Below, piece by piece: positions 62,455-64,000 of a stretch of DNA of 64,000 nucleotides. The notes below the pieces were generated by a model. It saw only the letters and a program-made list of their open reading frames with translations. It did no database searches and was not told where the DNA came from. The DNA lies in contig OZ020612.1 in assembly GCA_963971575.1 (NCBI GenBank), positions 66,275,869-66,339,868 of the forward strand. The letters are read 5' to 3'. The position numbers and the translations under genes are program-made. Each line of letters starts with the position of its first letter. Position 1 is the stretch's first letter. The stretch is from Liopterus haemorrhoidalis. Taxonomy: Eukaryota; Arthropoda; Insecta; Coleoptera; Dytiscidae.

Positions 62455-62765
62455 TATGTTACCTTTACGTAAATATCAGTATACAATTTTGTTAAAAAAG
62501 AATATTAAGTTAAGTCTAATGACCCTGAGAAGTCATTTAATTGAAAATGGTATTAAATTCAGAAAATTTAGACCGCCATTAGAGTGATATGGGTTTCTCT
62601 GATGAATCTAGTTTTTACCTGAAATATAAACTTCGAACAATAAACGTTCAAAATTTGGATCAGCTAACTCGTCAAATACGGCAGATATGGAGATCACTGC
62701 CAAAGTATGCCGAAAAGATGCCAAGCAATAATTGATAATAATGGAGATTGGACCAATTATTAGAT
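62455..62765 (+). pseudogene. Tc1-like transposase, internally deleted
   Basis: Plus strand: KNIKLSLMTLRSHLIENGIK then FRKFRPPLE, a stop, GFSDESSFYLK (first catalytic aspartate in SDES), then directly RTINVQNLDQLTRQIRQIWR and SLPK, and a worn AEKMPSNN (MPRRCQ box) with DNNGDW-like remains. The segment with the second and third catalytic residues is missing between YLK and RTINVQ. It is of a different lineage from the relic at 355. Confidence 0.75.
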
Positions 62766-63040
62766 AGTAGCGTAATAATATTTACAGAAAATTTTAAAAT
62801 TATTTTTATTTTTTCCTTTTCTCTATTATAGTCCGCCAAAACTACAAGGGCATCTTATTATACAGACCAGGGACGTAGCCAGGGAGGGACATAGGGGGCA
62901 TTTGCCCCCCCCCCCTTTCAGGATAGTTTACCTTATATAAAATATAATTTAGGTTGTTAGAAGTTTTCTTCACCGGAGGTGAAGAAAATTTATAAATTCA
63001 CCAGACTATTATTATTTAATATACTACAAAAGACCTAGAG
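62766..63040. other. hAT edge and AT-rich DNA
   Basis: CCAGGGACGTAGCCAGGGAG and GGCATTTGCCCCCCC (62867-62915) is a hAT-type left end. No right end seen. Confidence 0.45.
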
Positions 63041-63855
63041 CAGGGGTCGGCAACCTGCGGCTCTTTTAGAAAATTTTGTGACTCTTTGAAACTTGGCTGA
63101 TTTTTATTTTAATATAATCTATTTTTTAATTTTCAACTTTCTGCCTGTACTATACAGTTTTGTATTTTTCAGAATGTTTTACAGTGCAATTCACGCCCGG
63201 TAATTCCCCGAGCTACTGCATATTCCCTTTTAGAAGGAGTTATTTGTTTCGAAAAAAAGTTATCTGTATTTGTGAATGATTTACGTGCAAAAACATTTTT
63301 ATATTTTATTAATTTAAAAAAACATGTTATTACTGCATTTTTTTTTTTTTTGCACAAACTATTGTTATCTTGCAGGAAGCTTTTCGAGATAGATTTAAAG
63401 AGTTTAGAAAATATAAAGCTACACTAGCTTTTTTGACAAAATCAATTGAAGTAGATATGTAGCAATTACATTTATCACCTTCAATTAGTGGATTTGAAAT
63501 CCAAAGGTTTATGGAATTACATATTCTTAAAACTTAATTCTAAACTGGAAAATTTAGAAAGAAAAAAGTGAATTTTATCTTCCCAGCATAAGTGGACCGA
63601 AATTCGCAATCTTCAAAATGTTCAAGTTCTTTTCGAAGCTTGGAACCGTCTTCCAGAATCGTTCAATCTTTTAAAAAATTATGCTTTTGAGCTAGTGACA
63701 ATTTTCGGATCCACATATTATTGTATGCAAATCATTTCACATATGAAATTAATAAAGAGTCAGTTAAGAAGTAATCTTACTGACCTGAAACTAGAGTGCG
63801 GCCTTAACTTAAAGATTACTGAATATTCACCAAATATTGAAGTCTTATAGAACAC
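63041..63855 (+). mobile_element. hAT element with transposase, right end outside or lost
   Basis: CAGGGGTCGGCAACCTGCGG with CTCTTTTAGAAAATTTTGTG matches the MITE end at 34493, so this is the coding relative of that MITE. Transposase homology runs from 63376 to 63850. No right TIR is visible before the window ends at 64000. Confidence 0.75.
63376..63850 (+). pseudogene. hAT transposase C-terminal part (EPM2AIP1/ZBED5-like)
   Basis: Plus strand: EAFRDRFKEFRKYKATLAFL then TKSIEVDM, a TAG, QLHLSP, several frame changes, HKWTEIRNLQNVQVLFEAWN then RLPESFNLLKNYAFELVTIF, GSTYYCMQIISHMKLIKSQL, RSNLTDLKLECGLNL. The block FGSTYxCEQxFSxMKxIKS is the hAT dimerisation motif of the EPM2AIP1/GTF2IRD2-like branch; here the E of CEQ reads M. 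It follows the acceptor-like TTATCTTGCAG at 63365-63375. Confidence 0.8.
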
Positions 63856-64000
63856 TATACAGGAGCAATCGTCCCATTAAAAAAATTATTATATTGTAAT
63901 ATACTGGCAACTACAATAGGTATCACAAACTAAATGTATAAGTAAATATTAATTTATTGCAATACTTGATTATTTTAAAACAAATAAACAATTTTTACGT

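Overview
The window is AT-rich, gene-poor eukaryotic DNA, most likely from an insect or another arthropod. I infer this from several mariner and Tc1-like transposase lineages, many hAT elements and hAT MITEs, Jockey/CR1/RTE-like LINE pieces, and a repeat family built like the INE-1/DINE-1 (Helentron-associated) elements of arthropods. I see no operons, ribosome binding sites, CRISPR arrays, rRNA genes or any complete recognisable host gene. Nearly every open frame with a recognisable motif is transposase or reverse transcriptase debris. The exceptions worth attention are a 177-codon two-transmembrane frame (55562-56095) and a possible first exon (5696-5986).

The dominant repeat is a roughly 1.05-1.2 kb Helentron/HINE-like family. 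It starts with AGGGTTTTGTAGGTATGACC after a T run, carries a short inverted repeat and a (TCTG)n core, then a conserved body, a tRNA-like cassette, a promoter-like GC/CCAAT/TATA stretch, and a 3' hairpin GTGTGAAAATTCACAC followed by TTCACATC. Copies lie at 3310, 3618, 8613, 11413, 15491, 26175, 28697, 29337 (reverse) and 42655, with fragments at 17340, 24262 and 45359. The body is well conserved between copies while the tRNA-like cassette differs strongly; I regard this as the most unusual feature of the window.

0-15 kb: Tc1 and mariner relics, the first HINE dimer, a LINE with another transposon nested in its 3' end, a hAT relic, a perfect-TIR MITE, a HINE with a compound (TCTG)/(TCTC) core, and a TIR element that contains a nested MITE and a four-fold expansion of its own terminus. 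15-25 kb: a mariner split by two hAT insertions, each with an 8-bp target duplication and the first holding a HINE; a second mariner copy; a second copy of the TIR element; hAT in hAT. 25-35 kb: hAT relics, a hAT nested nine bases inside another hAT, a head-to-head HINE pair, a degenerate tandem array, and the first of three 372-bp MITEs. 35-49 kb: a foldback element, hAT MITEs, two more copies of the main mariner, and a second copy of one hAT. 49-64 kb: a hAT with a long hairpin core inserted in a satellite; two ~350-bp inverted arms enclosing Tigger/pogo debris and the two-transmembrane frame; another mariner; a THAP-domain TIR element; Tc1 and hAT relics.

The sequence does not show genes acting together in a pathway. 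What it records is a history of insertions: target-site duplications and copy comparisons let the order of many insertions be read directly. All family names rest on motifs read by eye; no database search was possible.
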